The translations under genes were made by a program, and so were the position numbers. A stretch of DNA of 33,330 nt from Sphingomonas sp. Its GTDB lineage: Bacteria; Pseudomonadota; Alphaproteobacteria; Sphingomonadales; Sphingomonadaceae. Location: contig NZ_JANYGG010000092.1 of NCBI RefSeq assembly GCF_025362505.1, positions 1-33,330 of the forward strand, written 5' to 3'. Positions 23,386 to 32,328 of this stretch are shown in pieces; the stretch's first letter is position 1; each line of letters opens with the position of its first letter. The notes beneath the pieces were generated by a model, which was not told where the DNA came from, ran no database searches, and was given only the letters and a program-made list of their open reading frames with translations.

Positions 23386-25023
23386 ATGGACTCTCCGCTC
23401 ACCCCGCCGTGGTCGTGGCTCGACCTGCCTGCGCCGCACCAACGCGAATTCGACCGGTCCGGTGTTTGGACCGACCAGACGCTGGCCGATATCGCCATCG
23501 ACCGGGCGCTGCGCGAGCCCGATGCCGCGATGCTGGTCGAACCGCAGCGGACGTGGCGGCTGGGCGAATTGGTCGCCGACGCCACGTCGCTGGCCGCGTC
23601 GCTCGGCGCGCGGGGGCTGCGGCCGGGCGAGGTGATCGCTTTCCAGCTGCCCAACTGGGGCGAGGCGGCGGTGGTCAACCTCGCGGCGTCGATCGGTGGC
23701 TATGTGATCAACCCGATCGTGCCGATCTATCGCGACGCCGAAGTGGCGATGATGCTCGGCGATGCGCGCGTGCGTGCGCTGTTCGTTCCCACCACCTTTC
23801 GCCGCTTCGATTATGTCGCAATGGCCGAACGGCTGGCGCCGAGGCTGCCCGATCTGCAGCATATTATCACCGTTCGCGGGTCAGGCATCAATGATCTGTC
23901 GGAACTGATTGCCGAAGGCCGCACGCTTTCGTTCGACCGGCCCAAGGTCGATGCGCGATCGGTCAAATTATTGCTTTACACCTCGGGCACCACCGGCCGC
24001 CCCAAGGGGGTGCTGCACAGCGAGGCGACACTGCAGCGCGTAATCCGGACCAGCGCCGATCATTGGCGGATCATCAAGGGCGAAGCGATGTTGATGCCGT
24101 CGCCGGTGACCCATATTTCGGGCTATGGCAACGGGCTGCAGTTGCCGTTCGTGGTCGGAACGGTCAGCATCCTGATGGAAAGCTGGAACGCGGCCGATGC
24201 GCTGGCGCTTATCGACCAGCACCAGGTCGCCGGGACGGTCGCCGCGACTCCGTTCCTGGTCGAACTGGCCGCCGCCGCGCGAGCGGCCGGCAACCGTCTG
24301 CCGTCGTTGCGCTATTTCGCCTGTGGGGGGGCGGCGGTGCCCGACGATTTGATCCCCGCCGCTAATGCGGCGTTCAAACATTGCCAGGCGTTTCGCGTGT
24401 TCGGCAGTTCGGAAGTGCCCTTGGTCACCTATGGCTGGCCCGACGACCCGGCCCGCGCCGCGACCAGCGACGGCCAGGTGATCGATTATCAGGTACGCAT
24501 CATCGCCGACGATGGCGCCGAAGTGCCGGTCGGGCAGGAGGGCGAGATAGTGGCGCGCGGCCCGGCGATGATGCTGGGCTATGCCGACCAGGCGCAGACG
24601 ATCGAGGCGATCGACGCCGACGGTTTTTTCCACACCGGCGACCTTGGCGTGGTGGACGAAGCCGGGGGCCTCACCGTCACTGGGCGGAAGAAGGATCTGA
24701 TCATCCGCGGCGGCGAAAACATCAGCGCGCGCGAGATTGAGGAAGTGCTTCACGCCCACCCCGGGGTGCGCGAGGCGGCGGTAGTGGCGATGCCGCACGA
24801 CCGGCTGGGCGAGGGGGTGTGCGCGTTCGTGATCGTCGCCGACCCGGCGCCTGACTCGGCGGCGCTAGCCGCGCATGTCGCCGCCAGCGGCCTCGCCCGA
24901 CAGAAAATCCCCGAACGCTTCCTGTTCGTCGGCGAGTTCCCGCGCACCGCGTCGGGAAAAATCCGCAAGGACCAATTGCGCGCGACAGTTCGCGAAATCG
25001 TTTCTCGCGCGCAAGACCGCTGA
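23386..25023 (+). CDS. AMP-dependent acyl-CoA synthetase (cyclohexanecarboxylate/benzoate-CoA ligase-like)
   Basis: A 545-residue adenylate-forming enzyme that activates a carboxylic acid to its CoA thioester. The P-loop motif is LLYTSGTTGRPKG (196-208), followed by RVFGSSEVP (A5-like), HTGDLG, GRKKDLIIRGGENIS, and the catalytic Lys525 in TASGKIRKDQL. The general look (HQREFDRSGVWTDQTLADI, IVPIYRDAEVAMML) resembles AliA-type cyclohexanecarboxylate-CoA ligases, so an alicyclic or side-chain acid is a reasonable guess. ATG at 23386 directly follows a G-rich ribosome site; the upstream extension to 23338 is non-coding. It is divergent from the third Rieske gene and ends three bases before the stop of a convergent SDR. 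It is the only CoA ligase in the window. Confidence 0.93.
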   Translation: MDSPLTPPWSWLDLPAPHQREFDRSGVWTDQTLADIAIDRALREPDAAMLVEPQRTWRLGELVADATSLAASLGARGLRPGEVIAFQLPNWGEAAVVNLAASIGGYVINPIVPIYRDAEVAMMLGDARVRALFVPTTFRRFDYVAMAERLAPRLPDLQHIITVRGSGINDLSELIAEGRTLSFDRPKVDARSVKLLLYTSGTTGRPKGVLHSEATLQRVIRTSADHWRIIKGEAMLMPSPVTHISGYGNGLQLPFVVGTVSILMESWNAADALALIDQHQVAGTVAATPFLVELAAAARAAGNRLPSLRYFACGGAAVPDDLIPAANAAFKHCQAFRVFGSSEVPLVTYGWPDDPARAATSDGQVIDYQVRIIADDGAEVPVGQEGEIVARGPAMMLGYADQAQTIEAIDADGFFHTGDLGVVDEAGGLTVTGRKKDLIIRGGENISAREIEEVLHAHPGVREAAVVAMPHDRLGEGVCAFVIVADPAPDSAALAAHVAASGLARQKIPERFLFVGEFPRTASGKIRKDQLRATVREIVSRAQDR

Positions 25024-25026
25024 AGA

Positions 25027-25830
25027 TTAGCTCGCGCTGGCTTTCGCGATCGCCGCGCCCATTTCGGCGCTGGTCGGGTTGCGGCGCAGTGTCAGCCCGC
25101 CGTTGACCTGCAAATTGTCGCCGGTCATGAAACATTCGTCTTCGCTCAGCCACACCGCCGCGGCGGCGACGTCATCCGAGGTTCCCCACCGCCCAAGCGG
25201 GTAACTGGGCAGGAACGACTCGAACAGACCGGGAATTTTCTTCGCGGCGTCGTTCATCGGCGTGTCGGTCAGGCCGGGCGAGATCGAATTGGCGCGAATT
25301 CCTTCGGCTCCGAATTCGTTGGCGATGCAGCGGATGACATGGTCGGTGCCGGCCTTGGTGCCCATATATGCAGCGTGGTCGTTGAGCATGATCGTGGCGG
25401 TTGCTGAGCTGATCTGGATAAGTGAGCCGCCGTTGCCGCCTTTCGAGCGCGCCATCTTGCCGATCATCGCCTGAAAGAAATGAAACGGTCCAATGAACTG
25501 CAGGGCGGTCATCATTTCCAAGTCGTCGTGGCTGGTATCGAGAAACGGTTTCAACAAGCCCCAGCCGCTGGCATTGACGGCGATGTCGATACCTCCGAGT
25601 TTTTGGACGGCGCTATCGGCCAGCGCGGTGACACTATCGGGGTCAGTAATGTCGCAGGCGGTCCATTGGGCACCGGTGGCAGCGGCGAACGCTCGCAATT
25701 CCGCTTCCTTGCGTCCGGCGACCAGCGCCGTGGCACCCTCTTTCTGGAACCGGCGAGCGATATGCTGGCCCATATTGTCGGTGCTGCTGGCTCCCAGCAC
25801 CACTGCGCGCTTGCCTGATAGTCGCCCCAC
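25027..25830 (-). CDS. SDR-family oxidoreductase
   Basis: A 267-residue SDR. The cofactor loop is GASSTDNMGQHIA, longer and without the third classical Gly, more like enoyl-reductase-type SDRs. NAS replaces NAG at 86-88. The catalytic residues Ser142, Tyr155 and Lys159 (YMGTK) are in place. Arg40 in LVAGRKEAE suggests NADP(H). GTG at 25830 is preceded by AGGGAGAG. The C terminus has an extra ~20 residues (TLRRNPTSAEMGAAIAKA) beyond the common GG end. Its stop is three bases from the ligase stop, and it is divergent from another SDR. Substrate unknown. Confidence 0.9.
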   Translation of the reverse strand: MGRLSGKRAVVLGASSTDNMGQHIARRFQKEGATALVAGRKEAELRAFAAATGAQWTACDITDPDSVTALADSAVQKLGGIDIAVNASGWGLLKPFLDTSHDDLEMMTALQFIGPFHFFQAMIGKMARSKGGNGGSLIQISSATATIMLNDHAAYMGTKAGTDHVIRCIANEFGAEGIRANSISPGLTDTPMNDAAKKIPGLFESFLPSYPLGRWGTSDDVAAAAVWLSEDECFMTGDNLQVNGGLTLRRNPTSAEMGAAIAKASAS

Positions 25831-25957
25831 CGTTCGCTCTCCCTGAATTTGCTAGTGCTATCATGACCGTGCCTGCTCCCGTCCTGACCAAAAGACGAGT
25901 GGCTGGCCAGGACAGCGAGGCGCAAGCGACGGGGCAATAATAAAGCAGGAGCGGACC
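25831..25957. promoter_or_regulatory. Divergent promoter region between two SDR genes
   Basis: An inverted repeat GTCCTGACC (25881-25889) and GGCCAGGAC (25905-25913) matches at 8 of 9 positions with a 24-bp start-to-start spacing, a size suited to a dimeric regulator. No convincing -35/-10 boxes were found. Confidence 0.35.
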
Positions 25958-26716
25958 ATGGATCTGGAATTGAAGGGCAAGAAGGTTATTTTGACCGGCG
26001 GCAGCCGGGGCATCGGCAGGGCCGCGCTGGAGATTTTCGCGGCCGAAGGCTGCGACGTGGCCTTTTTTTCGCGCAACGCCGACCAGGTAGCCGAGACGGT
26101 CGCCGCGTTGTCGCGCCACGGCGGCAAGGTCGTCGGCGAGGTGTTCGACCTCAATCATCTCGATGATTATCCGACGTGGCTCGGTGCCGCCGCCGAAAAA
26201 CTGGGCGGTTGCGACATTTTCGTTCCCGGCGCCAGCGCGTCCGGGTCGGGCGCGACGGGCGACTGGGACATGTGTTTCAACAATGACGTCAAGGGCACGG
26301 TGATCGGCTGCGAAACGCTTCAGCCCCACCTTGAGGCATCGGGCGCGGGTTCGGTGGTGTTCATGTCGAGCAGCGCCGCGGTCGAGACATTTCTCGTGCC
26401 CCAGGCGTTCAACGCGATGAAGGCAGCGCTTCTGACCTATGCCAAGCAATTGGGCCAGGCTTGGGGATCCAGGAATATCCGCGTCAATTCGGTCTCGCCC
26501 GGGCCGATCGCCTTTCCCGGCGGCAATTGGGAGGCGATCAAGGGAGCAATGCCCGACCTCTACAACGCTACCGAAAGCCAGTTCGCGCTCTGCCGCTGGG
26601 GCAAGCCGGAGGAAGTAGCCAAGACTATTGTATTTCTCGCGAGCCCGGCTTCATCCTATACCACCGGCACCAATGTCGTCATCGACGGCGGCTACACGAA
26701 GCGGGTGCAGTTCTAG
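25958..26716 (+). CDS. SDR-family protein with Phe in place of the catalytic Tyr
   Basis: A 252-residue SDR fold. The cofactor motif TGGSRGIG (13-20) and Arg39 in FFSRNAD suggest NADP(H). Ser138 (SSSAA) and Lys155 are kept, but the active-site Tyr is Phe151: the codon TTC at 26408-26410 gives FNAMK where YNAMK is expected. The Ser-to-Phe spacing of 13 is exactly the normal Ser-to-Tyr spacing, so the alignment is firm. NAG is replaced by PGAS (90-93). Without the Tyr normal oxidoreduction should be very weak; a lyase, isomerase or binding role, or a recent inactivating change, are alternatives. ATG at 25958 has AGGAG upstream. Confidence 0.9.
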   Translation: MDLELKGKKVILTGGSRGIGRAALEIFAAEGCDVAFFSRNADQVAETVAALSRHGGKVVGEVFDLNHLDDYPTWLGAAAEKLGGCDIFVPGASASGSGATGDWDMCFNNDVKGTVIGCETLQPHLEASGAGSVVFMSSSAAVETFLVPQAFNAMKAALLTYAKQLGQAWGSRNIRVNSVSPGPIAFPGGNWEAIKGAMPDLYNATESQFALCRWGKPEEVAKTIVFLASPASSYTTGTNVVIDGGYTKRVQF

Positions 26717-26799
26717 CGTCATTGGAATCGGGGTTGAGGGCAGCGCGGCGCGGCGGCACTTCTCTTGCCTCGACTGCACCCAGATCGAGGTATTCGAAC

Positions 26800-26955
26800 T
26801 TAGCGCGGCGGTTGCCGTCGAGAGCACGAGCCGGCGTGCACCAATATGGCTCCACGCATCGCGCCGTCGCTTGCTAGCCGATGCGCGGTGGCCGCGCCGA
26901 TGCCCGGTCCCGCACCCATGACGAACGCGCACCGCCGTTCGAGCCGTCCGTTCAT
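26800..26955 (-). pseudogene. N-terminal fragment of an SDR gene
   Basis: It starts at ATG 26955, sharing one base with the stop of the upstream MDR reductase (TGATG), and reads MNGRLERRCAFVMGAGPGIG, then AATAHRLASDGA, a clear SDR cofactor-binding start. Similarity ends after about 32 residues and the frame stops at 26800-26802. The rest of an SDR (~220 residues) is missing; the sequence from there to 26717 is not recognised. It was probably once the coupled partner of the MDR gene. Confidence 0.7.
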
Positions 26956-27968
26956 CAAACGATTTTTAGGATGAGCTTGCCGGTGTTCTGGCCCGAGAAC
27001 AGCCGCATGAACGCGTCGTAGCTGTTCTCCAGCCCGTCTTGGATATCCTCGTCTATTTTGAGCTGCCCTGCCTCCATCCACTGCGCCATCTGCGCGCCGC
27101 CCTCAGCAAAGCGATCAACATAGGCGGCGATCAAGAAGCCGTGCAGCACCGCCTGCTTGACCAATATTTGCCACAGATTGCGCGCGCCGTGCTTCACCGG
27201 ACTGTTATACTCGCTGATCAGCCCGCACAGGACGATCCGGGCATTGAGCGCCAGGTTCATCAGTTCGGCATCGAACACGTCGCCGCCGACATTTTCGAAG
27301 ACGATGTTGGCCCCGCCCGGCGCGGCGCCGGCGATCTCCGCCGCCAACGCGTCGACCGACTTGCCCTTGTAGTCGATGGCGACGTCGAACCCGTAATCTT
27401 CGACCAGCCGCCGACACTTGTCCGCTCCCCCGGCGATGCCGATCACCCGGCAGCCATGGATCTTGCCGATCTGCCCTACCGCCGACCCGACCGCCCCCGC
27501 CGCGCCGGAGACGAGCAGGGTCTCACCGGGCTGCGGCTTGGCGACGTCCAGCATGCCGAAATAGGCGGTCAGCCCGACCGCGCCCACCGCCGAAAGATAG
27601 CGCGACGGGGTGTCGAAGAGACTGATGTCTATGGGACTAGTGAAGCCGCCCGGCATGACGGGGGAATAATCCTCAAGCGCGTTTAGCCCCATCACCCAAT
27701 CGCCCGGCACGAAGGCCGGATTGTCGGACGCGTGGACCACGCCGACGGTCGTCGCCCAGACGGCTTCGCCGAGCGGGATCGGCGGCATGTAGCTGGGCGC
27801 GTCATCCATCCACCCGCGCTGCGCCGGATCGAGCGAGGCGAAGTGATTGCGCACCACAAACCCGCCTGCGGGTGGCCCGGGAATCACTTCCTCTACAAGC
27901 TGGAAATCCTCTTCGACGGGATCGCCGTGGGGTCGGCGTATTAGCAAGAATCTGCGATTGACGGACAT
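26955..27968 (-). CDS. NADP-dependent MDR oxidoreductase (PTGR/CurA-type, zinc-free)
   Basis: A 337-residue zinc-independent medium-chain reductase. N-terminal RRFLLIRRPHGDPVEEDFQL, then HFASLDPAQRGWMDD, the cofactor motif SGAAGAVGSAVGQIGK, GCRVIGIAGGADKCR, DVAIDYKG and the FENVGGDVFD motif. These are the same landmarks as in the 1412-2413 product, and members reduce alpha,beta-unsaturated ketones with NADPH. ATG at 27968 is preceded by AGGAGAG. The open frame runs further upstream through the divergent promoter but is not coding there. It is divergent from the TonB-dependent receptor. Confidence 0.92.
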   Translation of the reverse strand: MSVNRRFLLIRRPHGDPVEEDFQLVEEVIPGPPAGGFVVRNHFASLDPAQRGWMDDAPSYMPPIPLGEAVWATTVGVVHASDNPAFVPGDWVMGLNALEDYSPVMPGGFTSPIDISLFDTPSRYLSAVGAVGLTAYFGMLDVAKPQPGETLLVSGAAGAVGSAVGQIGKIHGCRVIGIAGGADKCRRLVEDYGFDVAIDYKGKSVDALAAEIAGAAPGGANIVFENVGGDVFDAELMNLALNARIVLCGLISEYNSPVKHGARNLWQILVKQAVLHGFLIAAYVDRFAEGGAQMAQWMEAGQLKIDEDIQDGLENSYDAFMRLFSGQNTGKLILKIV

Positions 27969-28114
27969 GCTTTTCTCTCCTGTCGACCAATCCGTCGTCA
28001 CCAATGTCAGCTTGGAGCGCACCTGTAATAAATCCCAGTAGGCCCGCGCGCGCCGAATTCTACAACTCACATCATCACGGCCGACGAAAGAGCGGCTGAA
28101 TGGGGAGTACGACA
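27969..28114. promoter_or_regulatory. Divergent promoter region between MDR reductase and TonB-dependent receptor
   Basis: A 146-bp gap. A relatively AT-rich CACCTGTAATAAATCC segment near 28020-28035 is the most promoter-like stretch. No repeat or operator stands out, and no riboswitch or Fur-box pattern was seen, which argues against iron control of the receptor. Confidence 0.35.
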
Positions 28115-30433
28115 ATGCATATGTCCGTGTCGCGCCGGATTTTGATCGGGGCGCTAAGTTCGACGACGCTGGGCCTAGGAGCAGTTCCGGCAATGGCTCA
28201 GGGCGCGCCCGCGCCCGCCGCCGCAACCGATGCCACCGCAGTCAACCCCAACGAGATCATCGTCACTGCCCGGCGCCGCAACGAGACGCTGCAGTCGACC
28301 CCGGTTGCGATCACCGCGATCAACGCGGCGATGCTCGCCAACAAGGCAACGGTGAACATCGGCGACCTTCAGGGCGCCGCGCCGAACCTGCTCATCACCC
28401 AGCAGAATTCGGGCGGCCAGGCGGCCAATCTGTCCATTCGAGGACTGACCTATGCCGACATCGAAAAGTCGCAGGAGCCGACCGTTGGCGTGGTCGTCGA
28501 CGGTGTGTTCATCGGCACCAACACCGGCCAATTGCTAGATTTCTTCGATATCGAGCAAATCGAAGTGTTGCGTGGTCCGCAGGGCACACTGTTCGGCCGC
28601 AACACCATCGGCGGAGTCATCAACATCCGCCGCACCAAGCCAACGATGCGCACCGGCATCAAGGCCGAGGGCACTTATTCGAGCTTCAACAGCTGGGCGG
28701 CGCGTGGCGTCGTCAATGTGGGCGACGGCGAGAGCTTCGGCGTCAAGGGCTTTTATTTCCACAACCAGAGCGACGGCTTTTATCACAACGCGATTACCGG
28801 CAAGCGCTCCGGCGGATCGAACAATGAGAATTTCGGCGCATCGGCGATTTTCAAGCCCGCTGGCAGCGGCTTCGAAGCCCTGCTGACGCTCGAGAAGCAG
28901 GACCAGACGTTCGACGTCACCAATTCCAATATCGCCAATTCCAGCGAGTTGTTCTGCCTGTTTGAGCCGGCACGCGAGTGCAATCGCAACAACACGTCCG
29001 ACCTCTACACGGTGTTCACGTCACCGGGCACGTCGCGTTACAGCGCGCCGTCGGCGACGCTCGAGCTCAACTACCAGGCGGGCGGCGTGAAGCTCACCTC
29101 GATCACCGGTTATCGCAAGTCGAAAGAATTCCAGACGCAGGATTTCGATGCGTCGAGCACCGACCTCTACTACACGCTGCGTCAACAGAATTATCGTCAG
29201 TTCAGTCAGGAACTGCGAGCATCGGGTAATCTGTTCAGCGGCTTCGACTATGTCATCGGCGGCTATTATTTCAGCTCGCGATATCACCTTCAGCAATGGT
29301 CGCGGATTTTCGGCTTTAATACCGCGCTCGACCCGCGTGTTGCCGACAGCGACTCGCAGATCGTCGATGGGCGCAACAAATCCTATGCCGCGTTTGGTGA
29401 TTTCAACTGGGCCTTCGCCGACAAGTTTCGCCTGTCATTCGGTGGCCGTTACACCCACGATACGAAGGAACTGAGCAACGCCTTCGCCACGCGCGGCCTG
29501 ATCGGGTCGGGCAAGAAGAGTTTCAACAAATTCACACCCAAGGTCGGCGTCGATTTCCGGCCGGACTCAAACACCATGGTCTATGCCAGCTGGTCGCGCG
29601 GCTATCGCTCGGGCGGCTTCTCGCCGCGCGCTGGGGAAGCGCGGACGGCAAACTTGCCCTACAATCCGGAGACGGTCGACAGCTATGAGGTCGGCACCAA
29701 GCTCGACCTGCTCGACCACAAGCTTCAGTTCAATGTCGCCGCCTTCTACTCCAAATATCAGGGCCTGCAGCAGAACACGACCATTCCCTGCCTGTGCGGC
29801 ACCGGCAACCAGACGATTACCTCGAACGTCGGCTCGGCCAATATCAAGGGGCTGGAATTCGACGCCAGCGCCCGCCCGGTCGACGGGCTTCGGCTGACCG
29901 CGACGATGGGTTTGCTCCGTTCGAAGTTCAAGAAATTCATCGCCGGCAATACGCTGACGGTGTTCAACCCGCTGGCACCGACGGTGCCCGTGACCGTGAT
30001 CCGCAATTTCGACTATTCGGCCAATAACCCGATCTACAGTCCGAAATTCAGCGCGTCGGTCGGCGCGGAATATAAGGTGCCGACCAACTTCGGCAGCGTT
30101 GTCGCGAATGTTGGCTATCGCTATATCGGCCCGTACGACCAGCAGATCTCGCTCGGGCCGCTGACCGGCAACACCGGTTTCGTCAGCAACGGCGGCAACG
30201 TCATCGTCAACGGCAATGACGCGCGCGTCCGTTCGGACAAGCAGGGCCTGCTCGACGCCAGTTTGACCGGCAATTTCAAGCTGGCTGGCGCAAATGCCTA
30301 TTTGACCGTCTTCGGGCGCAACCTGGCCGATGATCGCGGGACCAGCGCGGCGTTCACCGTCGCTGGGCTGTGGTCGTTCGCCTCGGCGCGCGAACCGCGG
30401 ACGGTTGGCGTGACCTTGGGGTTCAAATATTGA
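28115..30433 (+). CDS. TonB-dependent outer-membrane receptor
   Basis: A 772-residue receptor for energy-dependent uptake across the outer membrane. A signal peptide (MSVSRRILIGALSSTTLGLG, cut after AMA near residue 28) is followed by a TonB box-like NEIIVTARRRNETLQ, the plug domain with LSIRGLTY and the conserved EVLRGPQGTLFGRNTIGG, and a large beta-barrel ending in the aromatic GVTLGFKY, as needed for outer-membrane insertion. GGGGAG at 28102-28107 sets the start at ATG 28115, though ATG 28100 and 28121 are in frame. No N-terminal signalling domain or sigma/anti-sigma genes are present. Its position in a catabolic cluster suggests it imports the growth substrate. A strong terminator follows. 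Confidence 0.95.
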   Translation: MHMSVSRRILIGALSSTTLGLGAVPAMAQGAPAPAAATDATAVNPNEIIVTARRRNETLQSTPVAITAINAAMLANKATVNIGDLQGAAPNLLITQQNSGGQAANLSIRGLTYADIEKSQEPTVGVVVDGVFIGTNTGQLLDFFDIEQIEVLRGPQGTLFGRNTIGGVINIRRTKPTMRTGIKAEGTYSSFNSWAARGVVNVGDGESFGVKGFYFHNQSDGFYHNAITGKRSGGSNNENFGASAIFKPAGSGFEALLTLEKQDQTFDVTNSNIANSSELFCLFEPARECNRNNTSDLYTVFTSPGTSRYSAPSATLELNYQAGGVKLTSITGYRKSKEFQTQDFDASSTDLYYTLRQQNYRQFSQELRASGNLFSGFDYVIGGYYFSSRYHLQQWSRIFGFNTALDPRVADSDSQIVDGRNKSYAAFGDFNWAFADKFRLSFGGRYTHDTKELSNAFATRGLIGSGKKSFNKFTPKVGVDFRPDSNTMVYASWSRGYRSGGFSPRAGEARTANLPYNPETVDSYEVGTKLDLLDHKLQFNVAAFYSKYQGLQQNTTIPCLCGTGNQTITSNVGSANIKGLEFDASARPVDGLRLTATMGLLRSKFKKFIAGNTLTVFNPLAPTVPVTVIRNFDYSANNPIYSPKFSASVGAEYKVPTNFGSVVANVGYRYIGPYDQQISLGPLTGNTGFVSNGGNVIVNGNDARVRSDKQGLLDASLTGNFKLAGANAYLTVFGRNLADDRGTSAAFTVAGLWSFASAREPRTVGVTLGFKY

Positions 30434-30461
30434 TCTACTCACAATAACTCGCTGGGAGTTA

Positions 30462-30496
30462 GGGGCGTCGCCGGTCACCCGGCGGCGCCCCATTTT
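30462..30496 (+). terminator. Rho-independent terminator after the TonB-dependent receptor gene
   Basis: GGGGCGTCGCCGG (30462-30474) pairs with CCGGCGGCGCCCC (30479-30491) around a TCAC loop: 12 G-C pairs and one G-T pair, followed by ATTTT. It lies 28 bases after the receptor stop and 24 bases before the next gene, which must have its own promoter or depend on readthrough. Confidence 0.8.
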
Positions 30497-30519
30497 CTGT
30501 TGTTGAAGGGAGTTAGGTT

Positions 30520-31284
30520 TTGGCTCGTTTGTCTGGCAAGGTCGCCCTCGTCACCGGTGCCGCCTCGGTTCCGGGCCTGGGCAGCGCGACCGCCAAGCGC
30601 TTCGCCGAGGAAGGCGCGATGGTCTATTGCACCGACCGCGATGAGGCCGGTGCCGAGCGTGTAGCGGCCGACATCCGCGCCGCCGGGGGCGAGGCCGAGG
30701 CGCTCGGCCACGACGTCACCAGCGAAGCCGACTGGGACCGGGTGATGGCCGCGATCGACGCCGCGCACGGCAGGCTAGACGTACTGGTCAATAACGCCGG
30801 CATCGCCGTGCTGCGACCGATCGGCGACCTGACTACCAATGATTGGAAGCTACAAAACGACGTCAATCTCAACAGCGTCTTCTACGGTACCAAGCGCGCG
30901 GTCCTGATGATGCGGCGTCATGGCAAAGGCGGATCGATTATCAACATCTCATCGGTTGTCGGCCAGGTCGGCGTCCCCGGTTGCGGTGCCTATGCCGCCG
31001 CGAAGGGTGGAGTGCGGCTGTTCTCCAAGTCGGTCGCGATCGAATGCGCCGTGGAGAATATCCGCGTTAACACCGTGCACCCCGGCATGATCCTGACCAA
31101 CATCATGGACGTGGCAATGACCGACAACGCCGAAAATTACGATGTACTGGTGGCGACGATCCCGATGGGCCGCCTCGGCGATCCCGACGACATCGCCAAC
31201 ATGAACCTGTTCCTGGCCAGCGACGAATCACGGTATTGCACCGGCGCAGAGTTCACCGTCGATGGCGGCATGACCGCGCAGTAA
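30520..31284 (+). CDS. SDR-family oxidoreductase
   Basis: A 254-residue classical SDR. The cofactor loop is VTGAASVPGLGSATA, two residues longer than usual between the glycines. Asp39 (CTDRDEA) suggests NAD(H). NNAG at 91-94, Ser145, Tyr158 and Lys162 (YAAAK) are normal, and VHPGMILTNI and GAEFTVDGGMTAQ complete the pattern of 3-beta/17-beta-hydroxysteroid-type dehydrogenases, without proving that substrate. The start is TTG at 30520, with AAGGGAG upstream; no ATG precedes the conserved fold. It follows the receptor's terminator and is convergent with an MDR reductase. Confidence 0.92.
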   Translation: MARLSGKVALVTGAASVPGLGSATAKRFAEEGAMVYCTDRDEAGAERVAADIRAAGGEAEALGHDVTSEADWDRVMAAIDAAHGRLDVLVNNAGIAVLRPIGDLTTNDWKLQNDVNLNSVFYGTKRAVLMMRRHGKGGSIINISSVVGQVGVPGCGAYAAAKGGVRLFSKSVAIECAVENIRVNTVHPGMILTNIMDVAMTDNAENYDVLVATIPMGRLGDPDDIANMNLFLASDESRYCTGAEFTVDGGMTAQ

Positions 31285-31285
31285 C

Positions 31286-31322
31286 CCGGCAGTGATCGCC
31301 GGCGGTAGTGACGATCAGCCGG
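31286..31322. terminator. Candidate bidirectional hairpin between convergent genes
   Basis: CCGGC-AG-TGATCG (31286-31298) pairs with CGATCA-GCCGG (31312-31322), 11 pairs with a two-base bulge and a 13-base loop, at the junction of two convergent genes and overlapping the stop of the MDR gene. There is no T tract on either side, so terminator function is uncertain. Confidence 0.3.
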
Positions 31323-32325
31323 CCAGCCTGACGATCACCTTGCCAATGTTGGCCCCGGTCAACAGGCGGCGATAGGCGACCAGGGCATTGTCCAGCCCGA
31401 CTGTCTCGTCGAACCGCATCGCCAACATGCCCGAGTCCAGCCACGAGCGGAGCACCGGCATGAATTCCGCACCGCGATGCAGGAAATCGGGGATGAAGAA
31501 CCCCTCGATCCGGAGCCGCCGCATCAATACCTGGTCGAACTGCATGGGGCCGGGCAGTGGGCAGTCGCGATCATAGGCCGCGATCATTCCGCACACCGCG
31601 ACCCGGCCATAATGCGCCATGTTGGGCAATATCGCGTCGAGCAACGGTCCGCCGACATTGTCAAAGCAGGCGTTGATCCCGCCGTCGATGGTGGCGAGCG
31701 CGGCCGCGACATCGTCATGCTTGTAATCGATCGCCCGCTCGACCCCCAGTTCATCGAGCAAATAGCGGCATTTGTCCGGCCCACCGGCAATGCCGATCAC
31801 GCGCGCCCCAAGGTTGCGCGCGACCTGGCAGGCAAGGCTGCCGGTGGCCCCGGCGGCGGCCGACACCGCGACCCAGTCGCCCGACTTGACCGCCGCGACT
31901 TCCTTGATCCCGACATAGGCAGTCCAGCCGTTCAGCCCGATCGCGCCGAGATGCTGGCGCGGGTCGGCGACGCTCTCGTCAAGCGCGACAAGCCCGGACT
32001 GATCTGGAACGACGGTCGACCAATCGGCCCATTGCCCGAACCCGCGCACCAGCGTGCCGATGGCAAAGCGCGGGTCACGACTACCGCTGACCCGGCCCAG
32101 CACCAACCCGACCATCGCCGATCCCAGCGGCAGCGGCGGCTGGTAACCGTCAGTGCGCGGTCCCATCCACATCCGCGTGCCGGCGTCCATCGACAGAAAT
32201 TCCGCGCGTACCCGCACCTCGCCTTCGCCAAGCGGCGCCAGCGGCGCCTCGGTCAGGCTCAGCGCGGCCTCAAAGTCGATGCCCTCGGGATGCCGGTCGA
32301 GCTGCCAAAGGCGGTTGACCGTCAC
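31315..32325 (-). CDS. NADP-dependent MDR oxidoreductase (PTGR/CurA-type, zinc-free)
   Basis: A 336-residue relative of the two other MDR genes. Landmarks are MDAGTRMWMGPRTDGYQPPL, the cofactor motif SAAAGATGSLACQVA, ARVIGIAGGPDKCR, RAIDYKHDD and CFDNVGGPLLD. Ala replaces the first Gly-side residue seen in the other two (SAAAG rather than SGAAG). The start is GTG at 32325, three bases after the SnoaL-like stop, so the two genes form an operon. No zinc ligands are seen. Probably an enone/enoyl reductase; the substrate is unknown. Confidence 0.92.
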   Translation of the reverse strand: MTVNRLWQLDRHPEGIDFEAALSLTEAPLAPLGEGEVRVRAEFLSMDAGTRMWMGPRTDGYQPPLPLGSAMVGLVLGRVSGSRDPRFAIGTLVRGFGQWADWSTVVPDQSGLVALDESVADPRQHLGAIGLNGWTAYVGIKEVAAVKSGDWVAVSAAAGATGSLACQVARNLGARVIGIAGGPDKCRYLLDELGVERAIDYKHDDVAAALATIDGGINACFDNVGGPLLDAILPNMAHYGRVAVCGMIAAYDRDCPLPGPMQFDQVLMRRLRIEGFFIPDFLHRGAEFMPVLRSWLDSGMLAMRFDETVGLDNALVAYRRLLTGANIGKVIVRLAG

Positions 32326-32328
32326 AAC

